A program made the translations under genes and the position numbers. The notes below the pieces were generated by a model. That model searched no databases and had not been told where the DNA came from. It worked only from the letters and a program-made list of their open reading frames with translations. From Rhizobium mesosinicum (lineage in GTDB: Bacteria > Pseudomonadota > Alphaproteobacteria > Rhizobiales > Rhizobiaceae), in assembly GCF_019511345.1 (NCBI RefSeq), contig NZ_JAEUAK010000009.1:62001-126000 (forward strand): a DNA stretch of 64,000 nucleotides. The letters run 5' to 3'. Shown one piece after another: positions 42,721 to 54,087 of the stretch (position 1 is the first letter of the stretch; every line of letters begins with the position of its first letter).

Positions 42721-43791
42721 TCAGCCGGGCGGCAATCTCTCTACCACGCCTAACGGCAAGGCGCGCAGCACCATGCGCCGAAGCGGCATCCAGCCCGTAC
42801 CGATGACGAGCACGATCACGCCGACGATGATCAGCGTCCCGAAGATGTAGATATCGACGGTCGCACTCCCCTGCCGGAATATCCCATAGATCGCCAGTCC
42901 GAGCGTCAGCAGCCCGGACGTGACGAAAGCGCGCCGATCGATGATCAGGCCGATCAGCATCAGCAGCGCGACGATTACGACGACAACGGGCGTCTTGAAG
43001 GAATTCGCGTCCATGATATCCAGCCAGCCGCCGTCGAGTGAGAGCAAGATCCGGATGCTGTAGAGCAGCGCAGGTGCGGCGACGAGATGAAGCCAGAAGG
43101 CGACGTCCGATCGCGTCGTGCGGCGGAACCTGTCGCTGAGATCGAAGCCCAGTGCGGCGACGAACAGGCCGATGGCGCAGCCAAACAGGATGACCGACAC
43201 GAGAGTCGGATGGTTGAGGATGAACGCATCGTCGCCGCTTGCCCATTGCAGCAGATGGAAGACCAGCGCGAGCACAAGAGCCAGCCCCGAGAAGATGGAG
43301 AGCGCAAGCGCAAGCGGCACACGATAGCGCAGATAGAAAAGCCCCATGATAAGGGGGAATGCGACGATAAATCTATCGATGCCATCGCCGGTCAGCCACA
43401 GATCGGCATTGGAGGGATAGATCGACAGCATCATCCGGAAGGTCCAAGCAAAAACCGCCAGCGTCAGCACGACAGCCGGAAGGGCGAGACGCTGGCGCTT
43501 CACGAGGATTTCCGCCAGCACCAGGATCGCAGGCAGCACCGCATAGAGTGAGGCGAGCCCCCAGAGACCAGCCAGCGCGATCAGGATGCCGATGGTGATG
43601 AGGACGTCGTGAAAGCCCCGCACGAAGCGCAGCGTTTCAGTATCGGACCATGCCGACTCCAAAGGCCCCGCCGCATGCGCGTCGACGACGACACCGCGTG
43701 CAGCCAGGAACGGCACCAGCCGCTCGCCGGCCTCGGCGCTAATCAGTCCCTCGCGCGCCGCCTCATCGAGTATCGACCTTAGTTCAGCCAT
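42721..43791 (-). CDS. DUF2157-like integral membrane protein
   Basis: 356 aa. A short soluble N-terminus (ELRSILDEAAREGLISAEAG), similar to the DUF2157 cytoplasmic head, precedes about 10 hydrophobic helices starting with VLITIGILIALAGLWGLASL. The function is unknown. The start at 43791 is the ATG at which the soluble head begins; the longer frame to 43845 is unsupported. It is divergent from the MaoC pair. Confidence 0.8.
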   Translation of the reverse strand: MAELRSILDEAAREGLISAEAGERLVPFLAARGVVVDAHAAGPLESAWSDTETLRFVRGFHDVLITIGILIALAGLWGLASLYAVLPAILVLAEILVKRQRLALPAVVLTLAVFAWTFRMMLSIYPSNADLWLTGDGIDRFIVAFPLIMGLFYLRYRVPLALALSIFSGLALVLALVFHLLQWASGDDAFILNHPTLVSVILFGCAIGLFVAALGFDLSDRFRRTTRSDVAFWLHLVAAPALLYSIRILLSLDGGWLDIMDANSFKTPVVVVIVALLMLIGLIIDRRAFVTSGLLTLGLAIYGIFRQGSATVDIYIFGTLIIVGVIVLVIGTGWMPLRRMVLRALPLGVVERLPPG

Positions 43792-43873
43792 TCTGGTTCG
43801 TTCCCATGGAATCGTTTGAGCCCGCGCGGATGCTATTGTAAGCAATGAGGTCTGCCTATGATGAGGAGCCCTA

Positions 43874-44344
43874 ATGCCTGCAGAAAAGCTCGCCTATGAG
43901 GATTTTCAGCCCGGCCGGCGCTTTCTGCTCGGTCCGAAAGCGGTGACGGCACCCGAAATCATCGAATTTGCCTCAGAGTTCGACCCGCAGCCCATGCATC
44001 TGGACGAGGCCGCGGGCCGTGCCAGCATCCTTGGCGGCCTTGCCGCCTCCGGCTGGCACACCTCGGCGATGTTCATGCGCATGATGGCCGATAGCTATGT
44101 GTTGAATTCGCTTTGCGAGGGTGCACCGGGTGTCGATTTCATGGAATGGCGCAAGCCGGTGCTGGCAGGTGACACGCTTTCCGGCCATTCGACGGTGCTG
44201 GAGGCGCGCGCCCTTCGCTCGCGGCCAGGTCTCGGCATCGTCAAGTTTCGCCATGAGGTGGAAAACCAGCGCGGCGAGCTGGTCTGCCTGTCGGAAAATT
44301 CCGTCATCTTCGGCATGCGTGGCAGCCCGGAGGCCACCGCATGA
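43874..44344 (+). CDS. MaoC-family dehydratase, first of a pair
   Basis: 156 aa, a single hotdog domain. The hydratase motif appears as EFDPQPMHLDEAAGRAS near residues 35-51, with the catalytic Asp and His equivalents, and then ILGGLAASGWHTSAMFMRM. Proteins of this type hydrate 2-enoyl-CoA-like thioesters. It overlaps the next MaoC gene by an ATGA, so the two are translationally coupled and may form a heterodimer. Confidence 0.88.
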   Translation: MPAEKLAYEDFQPGRRFLLGPKAVTAPEIIEFASEFDPQPMHLDEAAGRASILGGLAASGWHTSAMFMRMMADSYVLNSLCEGAPGVDFMEWRKPVLAGDTLSGHSTVLEARALRSRPGLGIVKFRHEVENQRGELVCLSENSVIFGMRGSPEATA

Positions 44345-44808
44345 GAATGACCGAACTCTACGCAGTCGGTGAGAAGAGCGAGATCGGCACCTATGTCTTC
44401 ACCGAGGAAAAGATCCTCAGCTTCGCCCGCAAATACGATCCGCAGCGCTTTCATATCGACAAGGATGCGGCCAGGGATGCCATGTTCGGCGGGCTCTGCG
44501 CCTCCGGATGGCATACGACCGCCGCGTGGATGCAGTGCTTTCTCAAATACTGGATGGCGGAGACCGGCCGGCTGAAAAGCGAGGGCCTGGAGCCGCCGAA
44601 CCTCGGCCCCTCACCCGGCTTCCAGAAGCTGCAATGGCTGAAACCGGTCTTTGTCGACGAGACGATCACCTATTCCGTGACCCTTCTCTCCGGCCGCCGG
44701 CTTGCGTCGCGGCCGAGCTGGCATGTGAACAGCATCCTCTGCGAAGGCGTCAATCAGGACGGTATTCCCGTCATCCGCTTCGAAAGCAGCGTGCTGGAAT
44801 TCGAGTGA
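44341..44808 (+). CDS. MaoC-family dehydratase, second of a pair
   Basis: 155 aa, paralogous to the preceding gene: YDPQRFHIDKDAARDAMFGG aligns with FDPQPMHLDEAAGRASILGG, and LCASGWHTTAAWMQC with LAASGWHTSAMFMRM. Its middle part differs and is slightly longer (GLEPPNLGPSPGFQKLQWLKP). Hydratase 2 enzymes with two hotdog folds are often split in bacteria; a heterodimer is an inference. ATG 44347 is an alternative start. Confidence 0.87.
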   Translation: MRMTELYAVGEKSEIGTYVFTEEKILSFARKYDPQRFHIDKDAARDAMFGGLCASGWHTTAAWMQCFLKYWMAETGRLKSEGLEPPNLGPSPGFQKLQWLKPVFVDETITYSVTLLSGRRLASRPSWHVNSILCEGVNQDGIPVIRFESSVLEFE

Positions 44809-44863
44809 TGCGGCAGAAGCAATCCAGCAGACGCCTGCAACGGCCCTGCTGGAATTGTCATGC

Positions 44864-45406
44864 TCAATGGCCGGCGAATTCTACCAGCGTGTGCACGTCG
44901 ACACCGAGGTCTTCGAGCTTCTTGCGGCCGCCGAGATCCGGCAAGTCGATAACGAAGCAGGCACCAATCACTTCCGCACCGATCTGGCGAAGAAGCTGCG
45001 TTGCACCCACGGCAGTGCCGCCCGTGGCGATCAGATCGTCAACGAGAATCACCTTCTCTCCCGGCTCAACCGCATCGCGGTGCATCTCCATTTCGTCCAC
45101 GCCATATTCCAGGCTGTAAGCGATGCGCACCGTGTCATGCGGCAGCTTGCCCTTCTTGCGGATCGGCACGAAGCCCGAGGAAAGCTGATGCGCAACCGCG
45201 CCGCCGAGGATGAAGCCCCGCGCTTCCATACCGGCGATCTTATCGACCTTAAGACCAGCATAGGGCTGCACGAGCTCATCGACCGCGCGGCGGAAGGCAC
45301 GCGGATTGCCGAGCAGCGTCGTGATGTCGCGAAAGATGATGCCGGGCTTCGGGTAATCCGGAATGGAGCGGATGCTGGCGGCAAGCTCCGAAAGCGTGTT
45401 GTTCAT
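44864..45406 (-). CDS. apt: Adenine phosphoribosyltransferase
   Basis: 180 aa. It salvages adenine with PRPP in the cytoplasm. SIPDYPKPGIIFRDITTLL near residue 14, GMEARGFILGGAVAHQL, and the PRPP loop EKVILVDDLIATGGTA near 117-132 are all normal. The start at 45406 is the first ATG matching the family, and an upstream in-frame extension is unsupported. It lies downstream of petABC behind a terminator and therefore has its own promoter. Confidence 0.95.
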   Translation of the reverse strand: MNNTLSELAASIRSIPDYPKPGIIFRDITTLLGNPRAFRRAVDELVQPYAGLKVDKIAGMEARGFILGGAVAHQLSSGFVPIRKKGKLPHDTVRIAYSLEYGVDEMEMHRDAVEPGEKVILVDDLIATGGTAVGATQLLRQIGAEVIGACFVIDLPDLGGRKKLEDLGVDVHTLVEFAGH

Positions 45407-45474
45407 CGAAAATCCGTATCTGCGAGGGGCACAAAACGCCCGCACACTATCAACTGCGCAGGGTCAAACCAAAT

Positions 45475-45500
45475 AAAAAAGGCGGCTGAAAAGCCGCCTT
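45475..45500 (-). terminator. Rho-independent terminator of the petABC operon
   Basis: On the minus strand GGCGGC-TTTTCA-GCCGCC is followed by TTTTTT, about 22 bp after the cytochrome c1 stop. Confidence 0.9.
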
Positions 45501-45521
45501 CCCCGACGAGATCGATATAGC

Positions 45522-46391
45522 TCAGTGCTCAGTCCGCGCGTAGACCGAACGCTTGGTCAGATAGATCAGCACCGTGAAGATCAGCAGGAAGACCATGACC
45601 ATGAAGCCCGTCCGCTTGCGCTCTTCGAGGTGCGGCTCGGACGCCCACATCAGGAACGACGAAACGTCCTTGGCATACTGGTCAACCGTCTGCGGCGAAC
45701 CATCGTCATAGGTGACCTGGTCGTCGGAGAGCGGCTTCGGCATGGCGAAAGCAGCTGCCGCGTGGAAATACGGGTTGTAGTGCGCACCAGCCGGAACCTG
45801 GAAACCAGCCGGCGGCTCTTCGTACCCGGTCAGCAGCGAGTAGATATAATCCGGGCCGCTTTCCTGATACTGGGTGAAGATGTCGAAGACGAACTGCGGG
45901 AAGCCACGTTCGACTTCGCGTGCCTTGGCGAGCAGCGACATATCCGGGGGAGCGGCACCATTGTTGGCAGCAGCAGCAGCTTCCGCGTTCGGATAGGGCG
46001 ACGGGAAGTGGTCGGACGGAACCGCCTTGCGGGTAAACATCTCGCCGCTGGCGTCCGGGCCATCTTGGACTTCGTAGTTGGCGGCGAAGGCCTTGACCTG
46101 CGCATCCGAATAGCCGAGTTCGCTCAGCATGCGGTATGGCACGAGGTTCATCGAATGGCAGGCGGAACAGACTTCCGTATAGACCTTCAGGCCCCGCTGG
46201 AGCTGCCCCTTGTCGTAGTGGCCGAACGGGCCGGCAAAGGTCCAGTCGATCTCCTTCGGCTCCTTCAGCGGATAGTGCGGGGTGGCGCTTTCCTCATGGT
46301 GGGCGGCCGGAGCCGCGTCCTGGGCGAAAACCACGCCGCCGAGACCGGCCGCGACAGCGAGCGAGAGAATGCTTGCAACAAGCGTTTTCAT
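45522..46391 (-). CDS. petC: Cytochrome c1 of the bc1 complex
   Basis: 289 aa, membrane-anchored haem protein of complex III that passes electrons to cytochrome c. A signal peptide (about residues 1-20) precedes the haem c motif CSACHSMN near residue 75, with the axial Met region near IFTQYQESGPDYIYSLLTG. The C-terminal anchor helix is TGFMVMVFLLIFTVLIYLT. The start at 46391 fits the signal peptide. It is the last gene of petABC, 25 bp after petB. Confidence 0.95.
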   Translation of the reverse strand: MKTLVASILSLAVAAGLGGVVFAQDAAPAAHHEESATPHYPLKEPKEIDWTFAGPFGHYDKGQLQRGLKVYTEVCSACHSMNLVPYRMLSELGYSDAQVKAFAANYEVQDGPDASGEMFTRKAVPSDHFPSPYPNAEAAAAANNGAAPPDMSLLAKAREVERGFPQFVFDIFTQYQESGPDYIYSLLTGYEEPPAGFQVPAGAHYNPYFHAAAAFAMPKPLSDDQVTYDDGSPQTVDQYAKDVSSFLMWASEPHLEERKRTGFMVMVFLLIFTVLIYLTKRSVYARTEH

Positions 46392-46416
46392 ATTTCTATC
46401 CCCTTCCGTCGCGCGC

Positions 46417-47697
46417 TTACGCATTGGCCGCTGCGCTCGCAGCAGCTGTCTTGTTGCGCTTCTCGAGTACCGCTTCGGTAATCGAGTTCGGAATGCGGCG
46501 CGGTGTTTCCACCAGACCGAGAACCGGCATCGCGACCAGGAAGAAGGCGAAGTAGAGCAGCGTGCAGAACTGCGAGATCGTCGTGTAGATACCTTCCGCA
46601 GGCTGCGAGCCGAGCCAGCCGAGGATGATCGCGTTAATCACGAACAACCAGTAGAACAGCTTGAACCACGGACGATAGACCGCCGAGCGGACCTTCGAAG
46701 TGTCGAGCCAAGGCAGGAAGAACAGCACGATGATCGCGCCGAACATGACGAGCACGCCGCCGAGCTTGGAGTCGATCGGGCCGACATTGAAGGTGATCGA
46801 ACGCAGCATGGCGTAGAACGGCAGGAAGTACCATTCAGGAACGATGTGGGCCGGGGTCTTCAGCGGGTCGGCCGGAATATAGTTGTCGGCGTGACCGAGA
46901 TAATTCGGCAGGTAGAAGACGAAATAGGCGTAGACGATCAGGAAGACCGAGACGCCCAGTGCATCCTTGAGCGTTGCGTAGGGCGTGAAACGAACCGTGT
47001 CCGTCTTGGTCTTGACCTCGACGCCCGTCGGGTTCGTCTGGCCGGTGACGTGCAGAGCCCAAATGTGCAGGACGACGACGCCGGCGATCATGAAGGGCAG
47101 CAGATAGTGCAGCGAGAAGAAGCGGTTCAGCGTCGGCTGATCGACGGCGAAGCCACCGAGCAGGAACTGCTGGACCCATTCGCCGACCAGTGGGAAGGCC
47201 GAGAAGAAGCCGGTGATGACGGTCGCGCCCCAGAAGGACATCTGGCCCCAAGGCAGAACGTAGCCCATGAAGCCTGTCGCCATCATCAGCAGATAGATAA
47301 CGACGCCCAGGATCCAGAGGATTTCGCGCGGCGCCTTATAGGAGCCGTAGTAGAGACCGCGTGCGATGTGCAGATAAACGGCAACGAAGAAGAAGGACGC
47401 ACCATTGGCGTGCAGGTAGCGCAGCAGCCAGCCGTGATTGACATCACGCATGATCTTTTCAACGGAGTTGAACGCGATCGTCGTGTCAGCGGCGTAATGC
47501 ATGGCAAGCACGACGCCCGTCAGGATCTGCACGATCAGCATGACGCTGAGCATAGCGCCGAAGGTGTAGGCGTAGTTGAGATTCCTCGGAACCGGATAGG
47601 CAACGAAGCTGTCATAGATCATGCGCGGCAGTGGAAGGCGCGCATCGACCCATTTTTCCAAGCCGGTTGATGGCTCGTAGCTGGAATGGCCACTCAT
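46417..47697 (-). CDS. petB: Cytochrome b of the bc1 complex
   Basis: 426 aa with eight membrane helices. It holds haems bL and bH; their His ligands lie in the helices containing LVIQILTGVVLAMHY-like sequence and YLLPFMIAGVVVLHIWALH. The quinol-oxidation motif PEWY is present in HIVPEWYFLPFYAML near residue 295. The full length matches the alphaproteobacterial single-polypeptide cytochrome b. It lies between petA and petC. Confidence 0.96.
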   Translation of the reverse strand: MSGHSSYEPSTGLEKWVDARLPLPRMIYDSFVAYPVPRNLNYAYTFGAMLSVMLIVQILTGVVLAMHYAADTTIAFNSVEKIMRDVNHGWLLRYLHANGASFFFVAVYLHIARGLYYGSYKAPREILWILGVVIYLLMMATGFMGYVLPWGQMSFWGATVITGFFSAFPLVGEWVQQFLLGGFAVDQPTLNRFFSLHYLLPFMIAGVVVLHIWALHVTGQTNPTGVEVKTKTDTVRFTPYATLKDALGVSVFLIVYAYFVFYLPNYLGHADNYIPADPLKTPAHIVPEWYFLPFYAMLRSITFNVGPIDSKLGGVLVMFGAIIVLFFLPWLDTSKVRSAVYRPWFKLFYWLFVINAIILGWLGSQPAEGIYTTISQFCTLLYFAFFLVAMPVLGLVETPRRIPNSITEAVLEKRNKTAAASAAANA

Positions 47698-47711
47698 AAA
47701 TCAGTCTCCCC

Positions 47712-48287
47712 TCAACCGATCTTGATCTTGGTATCGGACACGAATGAAAAGGTCGGAATCGCCAGGTTCTGCGGCGCCGGGCCTTTACGGATGCGGCCGG
47801 CGGTGTCGTAGACCGAGCCATGGCAGGGACAGAACCAACCATTATATTCGCCGGCCTGACCAAGCGGAACGCAGCCGAGATGGGTGCAGGTGCCGATCAT
47901 GACGATCCAGTTTTCCTTATCCTTGCCGCCTGAGCGGTCGGCGCCCGTCGCCGGAGCATCGGCAGGAAGGTTTGCGTTACGGGCAATCGGGTCCTTGAGG
48001 TCCGACAGCTGGACATCGGCTGCGGCCTTTACTTCTTCCGGCGTACGGTTGCGGATGAAGATCGGCTTGCCGCGCCACTTGACGGTCAGCGACATACCGG
48101 GCTCAAGGCTCGCGACATCGACTTCGATGGAAGCAAGCGCCAGCGTCGACGCATCCGGACGCATCTGGTCGATGAACGGCCAGGCAACCGCAACGGCGCC
48201 GACCACACCGGCCATACCGGTGGTGAGATAAAGGAAATCACGGCGAGTGGGCTCTGAGGCCTCGCTTGTCGTTACGTGTTCGCTCAC
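47712..48287 (-). CDS. petA: Rieske iron-sulfur subunit of the bc1 complex
   Basis: 191 aa. A twin-arginine signal/anchor (TRRDFLYLTTGMAGVVGAVA) precedes the soluble Rieske domain with the 2Fe-2S ligands in CTHLGC and CPCHGS (near residues 130 and 150). The two extra cysteines form the stabilising disulfide. It oxidises quinol and passes electrons to cytochrome c1. It is the first gene of petABC, 14 bp before petB. Confidence 0.96.
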   Translation of the reverse strand: MSEHVTTSEASEPTRRDFLYLTTGMAGVVGAVAVAWPFIDQMRPDASTLALASIEVDVASLEPGMSLTVKWRGKPIFIRNRTPEEVKAAADVQLSDLKDPIARNANLPADAPATGADRSGGKDKENWIVMIGTCTHLGCVPLGQAGEYNGWFCPCHGSVYDTAGRIRKGPAPQNLAIPTFSFVSDTKIKIG

Positions 48288-48574
48288 GGCTTAACCATCC
48301 TCTGCGCAATTGTCGCGGAACTCCGCCCTGCCCCTACAGAGGCGGCGAATCTACATGAACATATTTCCGACATAGATTCCCCACCAATCCGGCGCGTTCT
48401 ATGCTTGATCGCAAATTATGTCCAGCCTTGACAAGGGCGTGGGGGCACAATGTCGCGGGAAATTTCAGTGAATTTTTTAAGGCAATCACCGGCTTGCAAC
48501 TTTGCTGCGTTGCAACAAACGAGGGGCCGTGTTAGGCGCTGGTGAGCTTGGCATACGAATTTGGATTTGCGCCG

Positions 48575-49501
48575 ATGAGGCAAACTGTTTTCTGCGTATT
48601 GAGCGTCATCATCACCATTGTCCTAGCCCTTGTCTCACTCCGTTATCTTACCGATTTCTGGTTGCTTTCGCTCGTTTACAGCTTCCAGATTCATCTCGGC
48701 ATCCTCTGCGCCATCGGCGCTGTCGTTGCCCTATTCGTCAAGCGGCACTGGTACGGTTTTCTAATGCTGGTGGCAGCAATCCTCCTGACCCTCCACGGCG
48801 TCATCATGCTGCGTGAATTCGCAGGCAAACCGCCGGCCGACGATACTCCTCGCCTTTTCCGGCTGATGTCCTTCAACATCGAGAATGACAATTTTGAAAA
48901 CGGCGGGCGGATTGCTGACGCCATACTGGCTTCAGGCGCCGATGTAGTCGACATCATGGAGGCTGAGCCGGTCTTTGCGCAGTTACCGCGGCTCTCGCAG
49001 CTCTATCCCTATCGTATCGGCTGCAGTGCAAGCGAAACATGCGACACGCTTGTGCTGTCGAAACGACCATTTACCAGACAGGAGATCCATGACATCGGCG
49101 AGCTTTGGAAACAGCGGCTCGTGTCGGTATCGATCGACTTCGACGGAACGCCTGTCGATTTCCTGTTCCCTCACCTGTCAAAGCCGTATTTTGATGATTT
49201 CCAGTCTGACGAGCTTCAGGATCTCACGGCTTTCATGCAGCCTCACACGGGTGCACTTGTGGTCGCCGGAGATTTCAACTCCTCGATCCTCGCGCCGACG
49301 ATTCAGCAGTTTTTGCGCGGAACCGGCCTAACTACAGATTTCCCCGAACCCACCACTTGGCCAGTCGCCGCCGGGCCATTCGGCATCAGCATCGACCACA
49401 TCTTCACAAGACCGCCGCTGCTCATCCGCGCGACGAGCCGGCTGGAAGACAGCTTCGGCTCGAACCACTACGGCCTAGTCAGCGATTTCGTTCGCCAATA
49501 G
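48575..49501 (+). CDS. Endonuclease/exonuclease/phosphatase-fold membrane protein
   Basis: 308 aa. Three N-terminal hydrophobic helices (about 4-85) precede an EEP domain with LMSFNIENDN (Asn/Glu metal ligands near residue 98), GDFNSS near 235 and the C-terminal SFGSNHYGLVSDF (catalytic His). Membrane EEP proteins of unknown substrate are common in Rhizobiales. ATG 48575 gives a normal helix start; a GTG at 48542 would add 11 residues. It overlaps the convergent ABC transporter gene by 27 bp. Confidence 0.85.
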   Translation: MRQTVFCVLSVIITIVLALVSLRYLTDFWLLSLVYSFQIHLGILCAIGAVVALFVKRHWYGFLMLVAAILLTLHGVIMLREFAGKPPADDTPRLFRLMSFNIENDNFENGGRIADAILASGADVVDIMEAEPVFAQLPRLSQLYPYRIGCSASETCDTLVLSKRPFTRQEIHDIGELWKQRLVSVSIDFDGTPVDFLFPHLSKPYFDDFQSDELQDLTAFMQPHTGALVVAGDFNSSILAPTIQQFLRGTGLTTDFPEPTTWPVAAGPFGISIDHIFTRPPLLIRATSRLEDSFGSNHYGLVSDFVRQ

Positions 49502-51376
49502 TGAGCGCGCATCGTTATCGCCGGAAGCGAGGAAGCCGCCGGACTGGCGTGCCCAGAGCTCGGCATAGAGCCCGCCCTGCTTGAGAAGCGCATCATGCGT
49601 GCCTTCCTCGATGATCTTGCCGCGATCGATCACGACAAGCCTGTCGAGTGCGGCGATCGTCGAAAGCCGGTGAGCGATCGCAAGCACCGTCTTGCCTTCC
49701 ATCACACGGTTGAGGTTCGACTGGATCGCCTCTTCGACTTCCGAATCCAGCGCCGATGTCGCTTCATCGAGAACGAGGATCGGCGCATCCTTGAGCATCA
49801 CACGCGCAATGGCGATGCGTTGGCGCTGGCCGCCCGAGAGCTTGACCCCCCGCTCACCCACATGCGCGTCAAAACCCCTGCGGCCCTGCTGATCCCGCAG
49901 CCGCTCGATGAAATCGAGCGCCTCGGCGCGGCTGGCCGCCTCGACAAGGCGCTCCTCGCCGGCATCCGGCCGGCCGAAAAGGATATTGTCTCGCACGGAA
50001 CGATGCAGCAGCGACGTATCCTGGCTGACCATGCCGATCTGCATACGTAATGATTCCTGGGTAACGGCGGCAATATTCTGCCCATCGATCAAAATGCGCC
50101 CGCCTTCGAGATCGTAGAGACGCAGGAGAATATTCACGAGCGTCGACTTGCCGGCACCGGAGCGGCCGATGATGCCGACCTTTTCGCCAGGACGGATCGT
50201 CAGCGAGAAATTGTCGATGACCGCATTCTCCTTGCCGTAGTGGAAGGAAACATTCTCGAAGCGAATACTCGGCTGCTTGATGACGAGTGCCTTCGCATCG
50301 GGGCGGTTGACGAGATGCAGCGGTTGGGAAATCAGCTCGGCCGCATTCTGAATGGTGCCGAGATTGCGCATGATGCCGTTAAATTGGGTCATCAACCGCC
50401 CAAGCAAGAAGTTCAGCCGCAGAACCAGTGTCAGCGAAAAGGCAACTCCACCCGAGCTGATCAGCCCGCGCAGCCACAGATCGACGCTGAGGCCGGCCAT
50501 GGTGACGATCATCAGGCCTGAGAGCAGCGCCATGGATGCACGAACGCCGGTGATGAAACGCGTGAACTGCAGCACCGTTTCCTGATACGTATTGAAGCCG
50601 TCAAGCATATAGCGGTCGCTCTCTTCGTCGCGTGCAAAGAGTTTCAGCGTTTGGATATTGCTGTACGCATCGACGATGCGGCCATTGAGCAGCGAGGCCG
50701 CCTCTGCCGTTTCACGCGAATGATAGCGGATGCGTGGCACGAAGTAGCGGGCAAGTATACTGAAAGCGGCCAGCCAGAAGAGGACGACCGCCGCCAGCGC
50801 GAAGTCGAGCCGTCCGACGAGAATGAGTGTGGTGACGGCATAAATGCCGACGAACCAGACGCTTTCCATCAGCGATGTCACGAGATCGCCCGTCGCCTGC
50901 CCCGCGGACCAGACCTTGGTAACGATGCGGCCGGAAAAGTCGCTCTGGAAGAAGGCAAGCGACTGGCGCGACACATGCAGATAGGACTGCCAGCGCGCCA
51001 AATTGTAAAAACCCGGCGTGATCACCTGCTGGTCGATCAGCGCAATCAGGAAGGCGACGACGAAACGGACAATGCCGATCAGGGCCAGCATGCCGAAAAT
51101 CTCACCACCATGAGCGGCCAGAAGTGTGCTCCAGCCGGCTCCAGGCCTGACCGTGCTGAGGATGTCGACGAGGCGCCCTACAAACCAGAAAAGGGCTGCT
51201 TCGATTGCCGCCGACATGCCGCCGAGCACCAGCATGGCGACAAACGGCCACTTGGCCTGACCGATATAGAACCAGATGAATCCGAGTGTATTACGCGGCG
51301 GCTGGACGTCGTTGCGGGCGCGGAAGGGATCTATCCAGGTTTCGAACAGGCGAAGGATCGGAGTGAGCAGCATCAC
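49475..51376 (-). CDS. Half-size ABC exporter (MsbA/LmrA-like), second of two
   Basis: 633 aa. The six-helix ABC_membrane domain (about 45-330) precedes the ATPase: Walker A GIIGRSGAGKST, Q-loop VSQDTSLLH, signature KLSGGQRQRIAIARV, Walker B LVLDEATSALD, and the switch His in AIAHRLS. The nucleotide site is complete, so a homodimer could work alone. It shares the overall plan and the loop SQDTSLLHRS with the ABC gene at 51850. Substrate unknown. The start could be ATG 51376 or the next codon. Confidence 0.93.
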   Translation of the reverse strand: MMLLTPILRLFETWIDPFRARNDVQPPRNTLGFIWFYIGQAKWPFVAMLVLGGMSAAIEAALFWFVGRLVDILSTVRPGAGWSTLLAAHGGEIFGMLALIGIVRFVVAFLIALIDQQVITPGFYNLARWQSYLHVSRQSLAFFQSDFSGRIVTKVWSAGQATGDLVTSLMESVWFVGIYAVTTLILVGRLDFALAAVVLFWLAAFSILARYFVPRIRYHSRETAEAASLLNGRIVDAYSNIQTLKLFARDEESDRYMLDGFNTYQETVLQFTRFITGVRASMALLSGLMIVTMAGLSVDLWLRGLISSGGVAFSLTLVLRLNFLLGRLMTQFNGIMRNLGTIQNAAELISQPLHLVNRPDAKALVIKQPSIRFENVSFHYGKENAVIDNFSLTIRPGEKVGIIGRSGAGKSTLVNILLRLYDLEGGRILIDGQNIAAVTQESLRMQIGMVSQDTSLLHRSVRDNILFGRPDAGEERLVEAASRAEALDFIERLRDQQGRRGFDAHVGERGVKLSGGQRQRIAIARVMLKDAPILVLDEATSALDSEVEEAIQSNLNRVMEGKTVLAIAHRLSTIAALDRLVVIDRGKIIEEGTHDALLKQGGLYAELWARQSGGFLASGDNDARSLLANEIAD

Positions 51377-51534
51377 CGCGATATAGGCCCGTTCGGAATA
51401 GCGGCAAAGAGGATTGGGGCGGGCACAACCTTATATTTTGGTAATCATCGGTAATATCGGCGTCATCTCCATTGATACGGGTGGAAGCGGCCACGATCTC
51501 ATGCCATGATCGCGTCTTACCGGAGACTGCGGAT

Positions 51535-51786
51535 ATGGAAACGAAAACGCTCAATGCGCATCTTCCGCTTCCCCTTGCGGAAAAGCTAGACGCCCTGGCG
51601 GACGCGCTGGATGTGCCGCGCGACAGCATCGTGACGGAAGCGATAGCAAACTGGATCGAGCGCGAGGAGCGGCAGCGCATCTTCACGCTGCAATCGCTTG
51701 CTTCGAGCTCGATCATGGTCGTGGAACACCATCGCGTCATCGACTGGGCCGACAGCCTCTGCGCCGACCGGGTCCGCTCGCTATAA
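51535..51786 (+). CDS. Small ribbon-helix-helix (CopG-type) protein
   Basis: 83 aa. The N-terminal METKTLNAHLPLPLAEKLDA and the helix DVPRDSIVTEAIANWIEREE form the ribbon-helix-helix pattern of CopG/ParD-type DNA binders. It resembles an antitoxin, but no toxin gene (ParE/HicA/Fic) accompanies it. It lies alone, antisense, between two ABC exporter genes. GGAG lies 9 nt before the ATG. Confidence 0.75.
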   Translation: METKTLNAHLPLPLAEKLDALADALDVPRDSIVTEAIANWIEREERQRIFTLQSLASSSIMVVEHHRVIDWADSLCADRVRSL

Positions 51787-51817
51787 GCGAGCAACTGCAA
51801 TTCTTCAGTCAAACAAA

Positions 51818-51845
51818 AGCCCTTCCCGCAGCAGCGGGAAGGGCT
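51818..51845. terminator. Bidirectional terminator between the RHH gene and the ABC exporter gene
   Basis: AGCCCTTCCCGC and GCGGGAAGGGCT form a 12-bp perfect stem with loop AGCA, followed by GTTTTT on the plus strand and TTTTGTTTG on the minus strand. It lies directly after both stop codons. Confidence 0.9.
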
Positions 51846-51849
51846 GTTT

Positions 51850-53706
<1,857 letters not shown>

Positions 53707-54087
53707 GAAATCGCTCCAGAACTTCCGCGTTCCGGCCCCGGCTTTGCGCTCGTAGGGCGCACGAAAGCACATATGGGAACCGGAGGCTCAAGGGGCGAGG
53801 CCGTAATGGCCGCGCAATTTTCAAAATAGGCAATTGGGAAAGAAAGGCGCCTTATATGCGCCAGATCGCCAAGCGTGGCATCACGGGCGGGAGACGCATC
53901 AGCACAAATGTATCCATGTCGGCGCTCCCTGTTGGCGATTGAAGATATGCACCGATAACGCGAAAATGCTCAAATTTCCAGTCCCAGCTACCCCGAAAGC
54001 GACCATCGAACGGTCAAAAACTGGTCTGTTGCCTCAAAATCACAGTTCGGATAGCCAAGTGCGTATTATCTCAATGGACAATGTCCC
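53707..54087. other. Divergent promoter region between the ABC exporter gene and trmL
   Basis: 381 bp. It contains the leaders of both divergent genes. No open frame in it has a ribosome site or recognisable product, and I see no repeat or strong hairpin. Confidence 0.4.

Noticed and set aside
46282..47670. 462-codon plus-strand frame opposite cytochrome b
   Set aside because: Charged low-complexity shadow of the hydrophobic petB sequence, without start signals.
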